NCBI GenBank assembly: GCA_963715045.1
Contig: CAVQRC010000006.1
Coordinates: forward strand, 124,001 to 188,000
Direction of reading: 5' to 3'
Origin: CAVQRC01 sp963715045
GTDB taxonomy: Bacteria > Planctomycetota > Planctomycetia > Pirellulales > Lacipirellulaceae
DNA length: 64,000 bases
Shown: piece after piece, positions 1 to 8,461 of the stretch
How positions within the stretch are numbered: the stretch's first letter is position 1
Layout: each line of letters begins with the position of its first letter
Program-made: the position numbers and the translations under genes
Notes under the pieces: generated by a model
Told to the model about the DNA's origin: nothing
The model's input: only the letters and a program-made list of their open reading frames with translations
Databases searched by the model: none

Positions 1-333
1 CTGCCCGCCGGTGTCGAGATGGAACTGGTCAAGTATCATGCTTCTCCCGGATTCCTGGTGCCGCTCGACAGTCCGTTTATGTCTGCCGCCGCCGCGGCTG
101 TGGAAGCCGGCTTCGGCCGGTCGCCCGTCTTCATTCGCGAGGGCGGTTCCATTCCGATCGTCACCCAGTTCGCCCAGTCGCTTGATGCCGCCGTCCTGCT
201 ATTGGGCTGGGGACGTGATGACGACAACACGCACAGTCCAAACGAAAAGTTTTCGCTCGCCGACTTCCATCGCGGAATCCGCTCGAGTGCCGCGCTGTGG
301 AAGGAAATCGCTCGGCTGCCGGCAAACCGCTAA
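1..333 (+). CDS. M20-family metallopeptidase (dipeptidase), C-terminal fragment
   Basis: The gene enters from the left edge in frame 1 and ends at TAA 331-333, so only about 110 C-terminal residues are visible. They contain a Gly-Gly-Ser-Ile-Pro stretch, a hydrophobic LLLGWG-like strand, then an Asp-Asp-Asn-Thr-His-Ser-Pro-Asn-Glu block. In M20 dipeptidases this last block holds the C-terminal metal-binding and substrate-contacting His and Glu of the catalytic domain. The family cleaves dipeptides or acylated amino acids with two zinc ions in the cytoplasm. The N-terminal catalytic part is outside the window, so substrate class cannot be judged. The serS start follows 69 bases downstream. Confidence 0.75.
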   Translation: MPAGVEMELVKYHASPGFLVPLDSPFMSAAAAAVEAGFGRSPVFIREGGSIPIVTQFAQSLDAAVLLLGWGRDDDNTHSPNEKFSLADFHRGIRSSAALWKEIARLPANR

Positions 334-402
334 GGGATTCCGCTGGCGGGCGGCAGATCCCAACGGCCGTTCCGAATAAATCTGGCCACACGCGAAGAAC
401 CC

Positions 403-1679
403 ATGCTCGATCGAAAATTCATCCTCGAGAATGTCGCAACCGTTCAGCAGAGTTGCGCCGACCGGGGGACTCCCGTTGACGTGGCCCGCTTTGCCGTCCT
501 CGAAGCGCAACGCCGGGAACTGCAGCAGCAAGTCGAACAGCTCAACGCCCGTGCCAATCAGGTCAGCAAATCCATTGGCAAAGCCGCCAATGAACAGGAA
601 CGCGAGACCCGTAAGGAAGAAGGTCGCCAGTTACGCGACCAGAAGGACGCCCGGCAACGCGAGCTGGATCGTCTCACCGCCGAAGCAGACATCATCTATC
701 GCAGCATTCCCAACTTGTCGCATCCCGACGCACCGCGGGGGGAGAGGCCCAGTACCTCGAACTGCGGCACGGAGCGGTCGACGTGCGGCCTTTCGGATTT
801 CCCGTGCGAGATCATGTCGAGCTGGGAATTCAGCACGATCTGATCGATTTCGAGGCCGGATCCCGAGTCGCAGGTCACGGCTTCTACTACCTCAAGAATG
901 AAGCCGTGTTGCTGGAACTTGCCCTGCAGCAGTACGCCGTCCACCTGCTGCTCGAGGAAGGGTTCGTCCCCATGATCACACCCGATCTGGCCCGCGGTGA
1001 AATCCTCCAGGGGATCGGGTTCATCCCCCGCGGGCCAGAGACGCAAATCTACAGCGTCGAAGGGCAGGACCTGAATCTCGTGGCGACCGCCGAGATTACC
1101 CTGGGCGGCCTGTATGCAGGGCAGACGATCGACGCGGCCGACTTGCCGCTGAAGATTTGCGGGATCAGTCATTGTTATCGGACCGAAGCCGGGGCGGCAG
1201 GCCGGGCGTCGCGGGGACTGTATCGTGTGCATCAGTTCACCAAGGTCGAGATGTTCGCGTTCACGTTGCCGGGCGACAGCGAGGACATGCACAACTATCT
1301 GTGTGATCTCCAATGTCAGATTTTCGACGGCCTCGGAATTCCGTATCGCGTGATTGACACCGCGACCGGCGACCTGGGTGGTCCTGCGTACCGGAAATTC
1401 GATCTCGAAGCCTGGATGCCGGGCCGTGGCGACAACGGCGAGTATGGCGAAGTGACGAGTGCGTCGAACTGCACCGACTATCAAGCTCGGCGACTGAACA
1501 TTCGTTACAAGGTCAAAGGAGAGAAAGGCACGAACTTCGTCCACACGCTCAATGGCACGGCGACGGCGATCAGCCGAGCACTGATCGCGATTCTCGAGAA
1601 CTGTCAGCAGGCCGACGGTTCGATCATTGTCCCGGAGGTCTTGCGGAAATACGTCGGTCGCGAGCGTATCGGCGGTTAG
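403..1679 (+). CDS. serS: Seryl-tRNA synthetase, reading frame broken by one base
   Basis: This class II synthetase charges tRNA-Ser with serine in the cytoplasm. The first segment (403 to about 740) encodes the N-terminal helical hairpin that grips the tRNA, seen as a charged Gln/Glu/Arg-rich coiled coil at residues 30-100. The second segment, in another frame from about 741, carries motif 2 (CYRTEAG) and a motif 3 region ending in a conserved Arg. The frame changes in a run of six G at 737-742. A seventh G would restore one protein of about 425 residues, the normal family length, reading through Pro-Arg-Gly-Gly-Glu. Because serS is essential and both halves are well conserved, a missed G is more likely than a pseudogene. 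ATG at 403 gives the expected N-terminus. Confidence 0.9.
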
Positions 1680-1830
1680 TGGGTCACGCCCGCCGGTCGT
1701 GACGGGCGTTGCGAACGGCCGTGGCGACTTAAGTTTTGTTGGCGGTGTGCAGTTGTTTGTTGGTTTGAGCGTGGTCTGGTCGGGTCCGACGTGGTCTGGT
1801 GGTTCCGTCACACTTGGCAAGTGTGACCCA

Positions 1831-3165
1831 CTATGCAAATACCTCTGCCGCCGCATCGCAGAGTTCCTGGGCCTGCTCGCGGTGCGGTGCCTCGGCGATC
1901 GCGCGGACGATCGGTTCGGTATTGCTCGCCCGCACGAGCAGCCAACGGTCGTCCCAGTCGAGGCGGAGTCCGTCCGGACGACTCGACCGGCTGTCTGGGA
2001 AGCGTCTCTCGAGCATCGAGAGACAGGCGTCGAGTCGCGGGCGTTCGAGCGGGATCTTCGTCTTGACGATTTCGTATCTGGGAAGACTGTCCACCAGCTG
2101 TGACACGGGTGCATCGCGGGCCGTCATGGCGTCGAGGACGCGGGCGATGGCGACGAAACTGTCGCGGACCAGGCCGACCTGCGGATCGATCACGCCGCCG
2201 TTGCCTTCTCCGCCGAGAACCGCGTCGTGGGCGAGCATGGCGTCGACGACATTCGCCTCACCGACCGCAGACGCAAAGTACTCAGCCCCGTAGCGTCTGG
2301 CGAGATCTTGCGACATGCGGCTGGTCGAGCAGTTGGTCACAATCGGCCCCACGCGGCGGGTGAGTTCATGTTCCACGCAGAGGGCGAGCGTGTATTCCTC
2401 GCCCACGTAACGGCCGTGCTCATCGATGATCGCCAGGCGATCGGCGTCGGGATCCTGGCAAAAGCCGATCACGGCCGACGTCTCGGTGATCTGCCCCGCG
2501 ACCCCCGCTAGATTCTCGGCCGTCGGCTCCGGCGGATGTTCGTACAAACCGTCCGGAGTTCCCCCGATCAGCGTGACGTCGCAGTTCAGTTCTTCGAGGA
2601 CCCGCATCCCCAGCAGGCTGCCCGCACCGTGCGTCGCATCGAGTAAGACGGGCCACCGCCGCTCGCGGATCCGGGCAACATCGACCACCGCTGCGATCCG
2701 TTTCCAATGGCCGCTCGTGGCGTCAATGAGTGGGTGTTGCATGCCGGGCGAAGCGGATCGGGGCAGCGTCGTTGGCTCGCGATACGCTTCGAGCACGACG
2801 TTGCCTCGGTCGGCCGGAAGCACGCGTCCGTCACCGCCAAACAGCTTCAGGCCGTTGTATTCGGCCGGATTGTGGCTCGCCGAGATCTGAATCCCGCCAG
2901 CGGCCGAATGCTGCAGCACCAATTGTCCGCAGGTCGGCGTGGCCGCCACGCCCGCGTCGAGACAGTCTCGGCCCGACTCCACGATTGTCCGAGAAATCGA
3001 GTCGGCCAGCTCGGGGCCGCTCGGGCGTCCATCACGCGAAAGTACGATCGGACCGTCAGCAAGCGTGCTCAGAAAGGCCGCCGCGTAACGCGAAGCAACT
3101 TCTTGATCGAGGGAGTCGCCAACGATCCCGCGGAGACCGGAGACGCTGATGATGAGATCGGACAT
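1831..3165 (-). CDS. glmM: Phosphoglucosamine mutase / phosphohexomutase
   Basis: This alpha-D-phosphohexomutase has 444 residues, a typical length. It opens with a SGLRGIVGDSL segment. The catalytic phosphoserine loop is present as ISASHNPAEYNG, with the active Ser near residue 97. The metal loop DPDADR lies near residue 240, and a C-terminal phosphate-binding RASNTEP block closes the protein. The family interconverts glucosamine-6-phosphate and glucosamine-1-phosphate (GlmM) or mannose/glucose phosphates; GlmM feeds UDP-GlcNAc for the envelope. GlmM is the best guess, but sequence alone does not exclude phosphomannomutase. The gene converges on serS across about 150 bases with no strong terminator. 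An 8-bp tandem repeat lies just upstream of its start. Confidence 0.85.
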   Translation of the reverse strand: MSDLIISVSGLRGIVGDSLDQEVASRYAAAFLSTLADGPIVLSRDGRPSGPELADSISRTIVESGRDCLDAGVAATPTCGQLVLQHSAAGGIQISASHNPAEYNGLKLFGGDGRVLPADRGNVVLEAYREPTTLPRSASPGMQHPLIDATSGHWKRIAAVVDVARIRERRWPVLLDATHGAGSLLGMRVLEELNCDVTLIGGTPDGLYEHPPEPTAENLAGVAGQITETSAVIGFCQDPDADRLAIIDEHGRYVGEEYTLALCVEHELTRRVGPIVTNCSTSRMSQDLARRYGAEYFASAVGEANVVDAMLAHDAVLGGEGNGGVIDPQVGLVRDSFVAIARVLDAMTARDAPVSQLVDSLPRYEIVKTKIPLERPRLDACLSMLERRFPDSRSSRPDGLRLDWDDRWLLVRASNTEPIVRAIAEAPHREQAQELCDAAAEVFA

Positions 3166-3180
3166 GGGAGTGGTTGCTAG

Positions 3181-3234
3181 GTTTGTAGGTTTGTAGGTTT
3201 GTAGGTTTGTAGGTTTGTAGGTTTGTAGGTTTGT
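3181..3234. repeat. 8-bp tandem repeat, unit GTTTGTAG
   Basis: Six exact head-to-tail copies of GTTTGTAG fill 3181-3228, followed by a partial seventh copy. The array sits in the 220-base gap between the divergent glmM and apbE genes, 16 bases upstream of the glmM start codon. An 8-base period suggests strand-slippage origin. It overlaps where the glmM promoter or leader would lie. Confidence 0.9.
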
Positions 3235-3386
3235 GTGGCGTGTGCCGCGGTGGAGAGAAACCGTCCGTTCCCGATCTCCGCCGTTGCCGTTGCACTACAA
3301 TCCCATAACCCTGTCCCAATCCATAACACCAGCTCCCGAAAACCCACAGAACCACAAAAACACAATCCCCTCAACTGCTTGTCCTC

Positions 3387-4412
3387 ATGATCCTCTCCGA
3401 CTCGCATCTGGTCGTCTACAGCCGTCCGGCGATGGCTTGCAAGTTCGAGTTCTACTTCCCCGTGGACCGCAAAGCGGCGGTGGCCGAAGCCGCGTTGCAC
3501 GCCCTGGATCTGGTCGAGATGATCGAAGCCAAACTCACCGTCTATCGTGACACGAGCGAAATCTCGCGGCTCAACCGGTCCGCGGCGAAACGTTCGCAGG
3601 TCGTGGACGGAGAACTGTTCGCGTTGCTCAAGCTGGCGGTCGAGATCAGTGAACAGACCGAAGGAGCATTCGACATTACGAACGGTCCGCTGTGCCGGCT
3701 GTGGCAAGCCGCGCGGTCGGCACGCAGACTTCCCGAGGAGGAAGAAATCCAGGCGGCCCTCGAACGCTCGCGGCCCTCGCGTCTCCAGCTCGACGAGGCC
3801 ACGCAGAGTGTGTGCTTGACGGCCGCCGGTGCCGAGATCCAGCTCAACAGCATCGGTAAGGGTTACGCCCTGGATCAGGCTGCTGGCAGCCTCCGCTCGC
3901 GTGGGGTCGATGTGTTTCTGCTGCACGGCGGAAACAGCAGCATCTACGCCGGAGACGCGGCGCCGGGGAGCGATGCGTGGTGCATCGGCATTCGTCACCC
4001 TCGGCGGCCCGAACAACGTGTCGCCGAACTCCATTTATCCGGATCTGGTGTGGGAACCTCGGGTTCCGGGACCCAGTACTTCCATCATCGGGGACGAAGA
4101 TACGGACACATTCTCGATCCGCGTACCGGCAGGCCCGCATCGGGAGTCCATTCGGCAACGGCAGTCGCCGAGACGGCGGCCGCGGCCGACGCGTTCGCCA
4201 CGGCGTTTTACGTGATGGGGCCCGATGCGACTCGACGCTACTGCGACGCGCATCCGCAAGTGGCCGCCGTGCTGGTCTGTCCCGGTGAAACGGCCGACAC
4301 GATCGCGGTTCATACGTGCAATCTCGACGCGACGCGATGCCAGGTGTACACAACGCCAGCGGGCCACAACGATACACCATTCGATCCAACCGAACGGAAC
4401 GAAATTGCTTGA
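3387..4412 (+). CDS. apbE: FAD:protein FMN transferase, ApbE family
   Basis: ApbE proteins attach FMN covalently to a Thr or Ser of target redox proteins such as NqrB/NqrC or RnfG-type subunits. The 341-residue product shows the family's N-terminal MACKFEF-like strand, a LNSIGKGYALD block (about residues 153-163) that binds FAD, the GHILDPRTG motif (about 240-248) and the C-terminal ADAFATAFYVMG helix with the conserved metal-binding Asp. No lipoprotein signal is visible, unlike many exported ApbE proteins, so a cytoplasmic form is possible if ATG 3387 is right. No flavinylation target gene is present nearby. The dedA start follows 125 bases downstream on the same strand. Confidence 0.88.
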   Translation: MILSDSHLVVYSRPAMACKFEFYFPVDRKAAVAEAALHALDLVEMIEAKLTVYRDTSEISRLNRSAAKRSQVVDGELFALLKLAVEISEQTEGAFDITNGPLCRLWQAARSARRLPEEEEIQAALERSRPSRLQLDEATQSVCLTAAGAEIQLNSIGKGYALDQAAGSLRSRGVDVFLLHGGNSSIYAGDAAPGSDAWCIGIRHPRRPEQRVAELHLSGSGVGTSGSGTQYFHHRGRRYGHILDPRTGRPASGVHSATAVAETAAAADAFATAFYVMGPDATRRYCDAHPQVAAVLVCPGETADTIAVHTCNLDATRCQVYTTPAGHNDTPFDPTERNEIA

Positions 4413-4537
4413 TTTGTCGCATGCGTCGGAAAGCAGCGACCGATACAATGCCTCGGATGGTGCGGGCCGCCCGCAGGCGAACCACCCTGCATCCCACTGC
4501 TCTCTCGCCGACCCACTCACTTGCCCTCCTTCCCCGT

Positions 4538-5263
4538 ATGGATTTTCTCGTCACGCATGGCAGTTACCTCGGGATCATCCTATTCCTGGTTCTCACGGGG
4601 TGTGGGCTGCCGATACCCGAAGAAGTACCGATCGTGCTGGCCGGGGCCTTGAGCAGCGGTCCCGACCCGCATTTGAATCCGTGGCTGGCATTCGCAGCGT
4701 GCCTGCTCGGATGTCTGATCGGCGACTCGGTCATGTATTGGATCGGCTACTTCGGTGGTCATGGACTGGGACGAGCCCATCCGTTCTTTGCGAAGCTGAT
4801 TCATGCCGAGCGGGAGCATCGATTCGAGACCGTGGTTGAGCGACATGGCTTCAAGTTCCTGCTGACCGCGCGATTCATGGTCGGCGTGCGGGCGCCGGTG
4901 TACCTGGCGGCCGGCGTCGTGCGGATGCCGTTTCGAAGATTTCTGCTCATCGACCTGGTCGCTGCGACGCTCGTCGTTTCTTTATTCTTCGGACTGGCCC
5001 ACTTATTCGGGCGACGTGTTACCGAATGGATCCGAAATGCGGGCCTCACCTTCACGGGTGTGGTGATCATCGCGGCGATGATCGTGGGGCTCGTTTTCTG
5101 GCGTCGCCATCGCCGCGTCGACCGGGCACTGATCAACACGTCGTCGAGCAGTGAAGGGACCTCGGAGTCGGTGGCCGACAAGGTTGCCACAGCGACGCCG
5201 CTTGCCGATGAGCAGCGGCATGCGGCCGGCAGTGAAACGCAGGACCGAGCGGCCGGGATGTGA
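4538..5263 (+). CDS. DedA-family membrane protein
   Basis: DedA (SNARE-associated/VTT) proteins are polytopic inner-membrane proteins linked to lipid carrier recycling and envelope homeostasis. From ATG 4538 the product has 241 residues. It starts with a hydrophobic helix, then a GLPIPEE motif near residue 25, typical of the re-entrant loop, and the family's conserved basic segment (FLLTARFMVGVRAP) near residues 107-120. Several further hydrophobic helices follow. The last 50 residues are hydrophilic and Ser/Thr/Glu-rich, a longer tail than in most DedA proteins. The frame is open upstream to 4316, but ATG 4538 gives the correct family N-terminus, so I prefer it. Confidence 0.85.
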   Translation: MDFLVTHGSYLGIILFLVLTGCGLPIPEEVPIVLAGALSSGPDPHLNPWLAFAACLLGCLIGDSVMYWIGYFGGHGLGRAHPFFAKLIHAEREHRFETVVERHGFKFLLTARFMVGVRAPVYLAAGVVRMPFRRFLLIDLVAATLVVSLFFGLAHLFGRRVTEWIRNAGLTFTGVVIIAAMIVGLVFWRRHRRVDRALINTSSSSEGTSESVADKVATATPLADEQRHAAGSETQDRAAGM

Positions 5264-5300
5264 TGCGACGGGCCCAGAGTCGCTGCCCGGCGGTCGGCAC

Positions 5301-5380
5301 TTCGAGCCGATGCGAAAACCGGCTCCAGATTCCCCGGCCGCGGGACACGCTCAGCGAGGATCCTGGATAGGTTCTCAAGG
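5301..5380 (+). repeat. Dispersed intergenic repeat family A, copy 1
   Basis: This roughly 80-base element has a core ATTCCCCGGCCGCGGGACAC and flanks resembling those of copies at 53511-53594 (opposite orientation) and 56630-56705, with a shorter relative at 61209-61255. Its last bases overlap the 3' end of the minus-strand DUF1598 gene. The core is nearly palindromic. Confidence 0.7.
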
Positions 5381-7117
5381 AGCGTCCCACCACCAGGCGG
5401 TTGCCCCCAGGCGGTCAGGCAGCCGGGTGCGGTGCTCATCGAGCACACCGTACGATTCGATTTCGACGGAGCGACTGCCGAACAACTTCTCCGTGTCGAT
5501 CGAGACTCCGCCACTGGCGCCTGCCAGAATGTGTCTGCGGTTGACCACTCGTAGATTCACAACGGTCATCACTTGTGTCGGCGGCGTCGCGAGTGTGACC
5601 GGAATGAGACGGGCGTCGAGAAATCCGGCTGCATCCCAGTGCACGCGGTCGAGCAGCCCCTCCGATCGCATCAGCGCCACGATCACGGCCAGATCGAAGA
5701 CGTTGCGAAGCTCGGCGTAAATCGGGTATTTCTCGGCCAGGGCGGCGAAATGGCTGGTGAAACTGGCGGCGAATTGGGCGGTCAATTCGTCCGCACTTCC
5801 GGTGTGAATCCGCGCTCCTTCGTCAGAGATCAATTCGTTTTCGCTGAGAACTTTGACGCCCGGGCCACGCAGCAGGTAGCCGTCCCGGTCCGGCGTCGCC
5901 ACGATCGCTTCATAGTTAAGCGTGAACCACCACCGCAACACATTCATCGGTGGCGGAGCCTCTCCGGGCTTGATCCGAATTGAATCCAGATAGCTTTCGA
6001 CGCCGGGTACGCCCTCTTCCAGCCCCATCCCGACCAGCTTCATGCGATAGTCGGCCTCGACCAGAATTCGGGCCACGCGCGTACGGGGGTCGAGGCCGAA
6101 GACGCGGATCTCCTGGACCCCGAGGTTGTCGCGGATGGACTGCAGCCATGCCTTGCGTTGGCGGGGCCGTAGCGGCTGTTTCGCCGTTTGTTCGAGAAAG
6201 GCCTTGGTCCGGGAGAGGTTTTCCTGGCGGGGCGTGATCGCGCAGCCGAATTCCGTCGAACCTTGCCGGTGTTGCCGCCGCAGCAGCACGACCAGGTCTT
6301 CCAGATGCAGGACGGGAGCGCCGGTGGCGGTCGAAATCAGGCGACCTTCATCGTCGCGACGCCAGTCACCGGCGGGACCGGCGAGGACCAGATCGCCCGT
6401 CTCCTCCAGGACGAAGATGTAGTCGACGCGGCGCAAACCGGCGAGTGTGGTGAAGACCTCCTCCTCGGCCTCGCCGGCGGCCGCCGCGTATGCCAACTCG
6501 CGTTCCAGCCTTGGCAGAGATACGTACCGCAGGCGACTCTCGCGGCGGGCATCGTCGGCGGTCCGCGACGGTGGGTTACGGAGCGCTTCCTGACGAGCGG
6601 AAGAGAGCAACTCGGCGTGCTTGACCGTCGCGAGCGTCCGTTCGATAAGCCCGTCGGGGTCGACGAAAACCCCGCCCGGAAACTCCCTGATCGAGCCAGG
6701 GCCGCCGACTTCGTCCCAGGAATCGGCCGCCACGGTCGTCGTGATCAGTTCGATCAGCGATTCGAAGTCGGCCTGGGCGGCCCCTCCGGCCTGGCCGCCG
6801 CCAGGGGGTATGACGTCGGATGGCTGGCCATCGCGGAGGGCGGCCAGCGTCTGCATCCGGAGCGTCGGATCGGCAACGCGACGCAGCGTCGACAGAGCAG
6901 CCTGGCGACCGATCGCACGGGTCTGGGCGAGGGCGATGCGGGCCAGCGCCGGGTCCCGCTCGGCGGCCGGCAGTTCGCTTGCGGCCTTGAGGGCCGAGGA
7001 GAACTCGCCGGCTGCGAACCACGCATCCCAGCGGTCGACAGCCAGGGCCGACGGCCCGCAGAGACCAATCGCCATCAGCCACACCGACAGCCGCACGCAC
7101 ACATGACCTGAGGGCAT
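5375..7117 (-). CDS. DUF1598 family exported protein
   Basis: The product resembles the DUF1598 family, known mainly from planctomycetes and of unknown function. From ATG 7117 it has about 580 residues with a signal peptide (hydrophobic LSVWLMAIGLCG, then an Ala-X-Ala site before VDRW). The frame is open to an ATG at 7168, but that start would place an extra 17 residues before the signal. The N-terminal third is Ala/Arg-rich and helical, resembling helical repeats. The central and C-terminal parts (residues about 270-580) hold the conserved DUF1598 core, including LGVQEIRVFGLDP and the aromatic LRWWFTLNY segment. It is probably periplasmic. A tandem repeat and the cysteine-rich gene lie upstream. 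Confidence 0.75.
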   Translation of the reverse strand: MPSGHVCVRLSVWLMAIGLCGPSALAVDRWDAWFAAGEFSSALKAASELPAAERDPALARIALAQTRAIGRQAALSTLRRVADPTLRMQTLAALRDGQPSDVIPPGGGQAGGAAQADFESLIELITTTVAADSWDEVGGPGSIREFPGGVFVDPDGLIERTLATVKHAELLSSARQEALRNPPSRTADDARRESRLRYVSLPRLERELAYAAAAGEAEEEVFTTLAGLRRVDYIFVLEETGDLVLAGPAGDWRRDDEGRLISTATGAPVLHLEDLVVLLRRQHRQGSTEFGCAITPRQENLSRTKAFLEQTAKQPLRPRQRKAWLQSIRDNLGVQEIRVFGLDPRTRVARILVEADYRMKLVGMGLEEGVPGVESYLDSIRIKPGEAPPPMNVLRWWFTLNYEAIVATPDRDGYLLRGPGVKVLSENELISDEGARIHTGSADELTAQFAASFTSHFAALAEKYPIYAELRNVFDLAVIVALMRSEGLLDRVHWDAAGFLDARLIPVTLATPPTQVMTVVNLRVVNRRHILAGASGGVSIDTEKLFGSRSVEIESYGVLDEHRTRLPDRLGATAWWWDAP

Positions 7118-7220
7118 TCTTGAACTCGCGTGAAGGGGCAGAAGTGGTCGATCGGAATTCGCCGTCAATGACGCTGATTATTCCCGATTCAGACGCTGCC
7201 GTCACGGAGGGAGGGGGCAG

Positions 7221-7284
7221 GAGACAAGGAGACAAGGAGACAAGGAGACAAGGAGACAAGGAGACGGGGAGACGGGGAGACGGG
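7221..7284. repeat. 8-bp tandem repeat, unit GAGACAAG then GAGACGGG
   Basis: Five exact copies of GAGACAAG (7221-7260) are followed by three copies of the variant GAGACGGG (7261-7284). The array lies about 100 bases upstream of the DUF1598 start. It has the same 8-base period as the array at 3181 but an unrelated unit. Confidence 0.9.
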
Positions 7285-7353
7285 GGAGAGGCGAAACGAA
7301 CTTCTGGTTCCCGTCCCCAAAGCCCGCTCCTTGCTGACCCCTGACCCCTAAAA

Positions 7354-7388
7354 AAAGCGACCCCTCATTGGTCTTGAGGGGTCGCTTT
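7354..7388 (-). terminator. Intrinsic terminator of the cysteine-rich gene
   Basis: A perfect 14-bp stem (7354-7367 with 7375-7388) encloses a 7-base loop. Read on the minus strand it is followed directly by a run of U. It lies 34 bases past the stop codon of the cysteine-rich gene, so it ends that transcript. Confidence 0.85.
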
Positions 7389-7421
7389 GTGGATCTTGTT
7401 CTGCAGTGACCGAGCGAATGC

Positions 7422-7989
7422 TCAGTTGCAACCGCAGGAAGCTTCGCAGCAACCGCCGCAGGGGTCGCCGCAAGGATCGCAGCACCGCGGCTTGCAGCAA
7501 CGGGCGCGGAGTTTGGCCAGCAGGCCGCCGTGCTTCTTCTTACCGCAGCACGGATCGCAGCACGGATCGCAGCACGATGCATCGGCACAACCGCAGGAAG
7601 CTTCGCAAGGAGCGGCACAACCGCAGGAAGCTTCGACAAGGAGCGGCACAACCGCACGAGGCTTCACAGGGAGCGGCACAACCGCAGGAAGCTTCGCAGC
7701 CACACGGATCGCAGCACTTCGGCTTGCAGCAACGGGCGTGAAGTCGGGCCAGAAGGCCCATCCGGGGTCGGCAGCAGCTACCGCAAGGGTCGCAACAGAC
7801 GGGTGCCGGATCACAGCAGCAGGTTGGGGCGGGCGCGCAGCAGGACGGCTCGGGGGCACAGCAGCTCGCAGCAGCGCCGCAACACCCGCCGCCCAAACGT
7901 CCGAACCCGAACGCTTCAGCGCTGGTGGCGTTGCCGAAAACCAGCAACGCGACAGCGCCCACGAGGGACAGGAAATGTTGACGTTTCAT
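7422..7989 (-). CDS. Cysteine-rich secreted repeat protein, frame broken by one base
   Basis: From ATG 7989 (GGAG nine bases upstream) the product has a signal peptide ending in SAEAFG. It continues as Cys-rich, Pro/Ala-rich sequence with CC and CDPC clusters and short basic spacers (GLLARLHARCC, GLLAKLRARCC). A 30-base DNA repeat encoding CGCAAPCEAS occurs as consecutive copies at about 7583-7700. One copy is 31 bases long because of an extra base at about 7636. Removing that base joins both frames into a protein of about 188 residues ending ASCGCN. The frame after the shift is equally Cys-rich, so the shift is recent or artefactual. I do not recognise a family. It is probably a disulfide-cross-linked envelope protein. 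Confidence 0.7.
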
Positions 7990-8352
7990 CGGGAAGGCTC
8001 CTAAACACAAAAACTGGAAGACAGTTCTGCGCCAAATCAGTGAGGGTTTCGGACGTCCGGGGACCGCAAGCGATTTCGCATTTTGCCGGTGACACCACGA
8101 GGCGTTCGAAGGGAGTACTTCGGCGCTGGCTCTAGCCATCGATCCGTATCGACGACCTGGCTTCCCCATCTTCAGCAAGCCGTGCTGCTCTCCTGACAGT
8201 TTCAGTTTCTCGGGCCGGCTGTAGGCCCTGGCGCGATTGCGACAGAGAATTGCCGGCGAAACGCCCGCGGCGGGGACCGCGGTGCCCCACGAATCTCCGG
8301 CAATCGAAGCCCTCGGCTCTGCCGGGGGACGCGTTGGTAAACCCGTCCATGG
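7990..8352. other. Divergent intergenic region, no gene seen
   Basis: This non-coding stretch separates the minus-strand cysteine-rich gene from plus-strand purA. It must hold the promoter of the cysteine-rich gene, but I could not pick convincing -35/-10 boxes on the minus strand. Several short G+C-rich inverted repeats occur, without an obvious riboswitch. Confidence 0.5.
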
Positions 8353-8382
8353 TTGACCCCCGCGGTGCCCTCGACTTACAAT
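8353..8382 (+). promoter_or_regulatory. Candidate sigma-70-type promoter for purA
   Basis: TTGACC (8353-8358) and TACAAT (8377-8382) are separated by 18 bases and lie about 80 bases upstream of the purA start. Both boxes match the consensus at five of six positions. Confidence 0.55.
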
Positions 8383-8461
8383 CCGGCGGCTATTTGCCGG
8401 TTTTTCCGCCATTTTGGCCGTCCTCCGGGGCGGCCGTTTGTACGTACGAAAGGTGCTTGGC

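Noticed and set aside
1683..1710. Terminator hairpin after serS
   Set aside because: A 7-bp G+C stem exists, but no U tract follows directly, so it is too weak to call.
3181..3234. Possible CRISPR array
   Set aside because: The 8-bp units are contiguous, with no spacers, and no cas genes are present.
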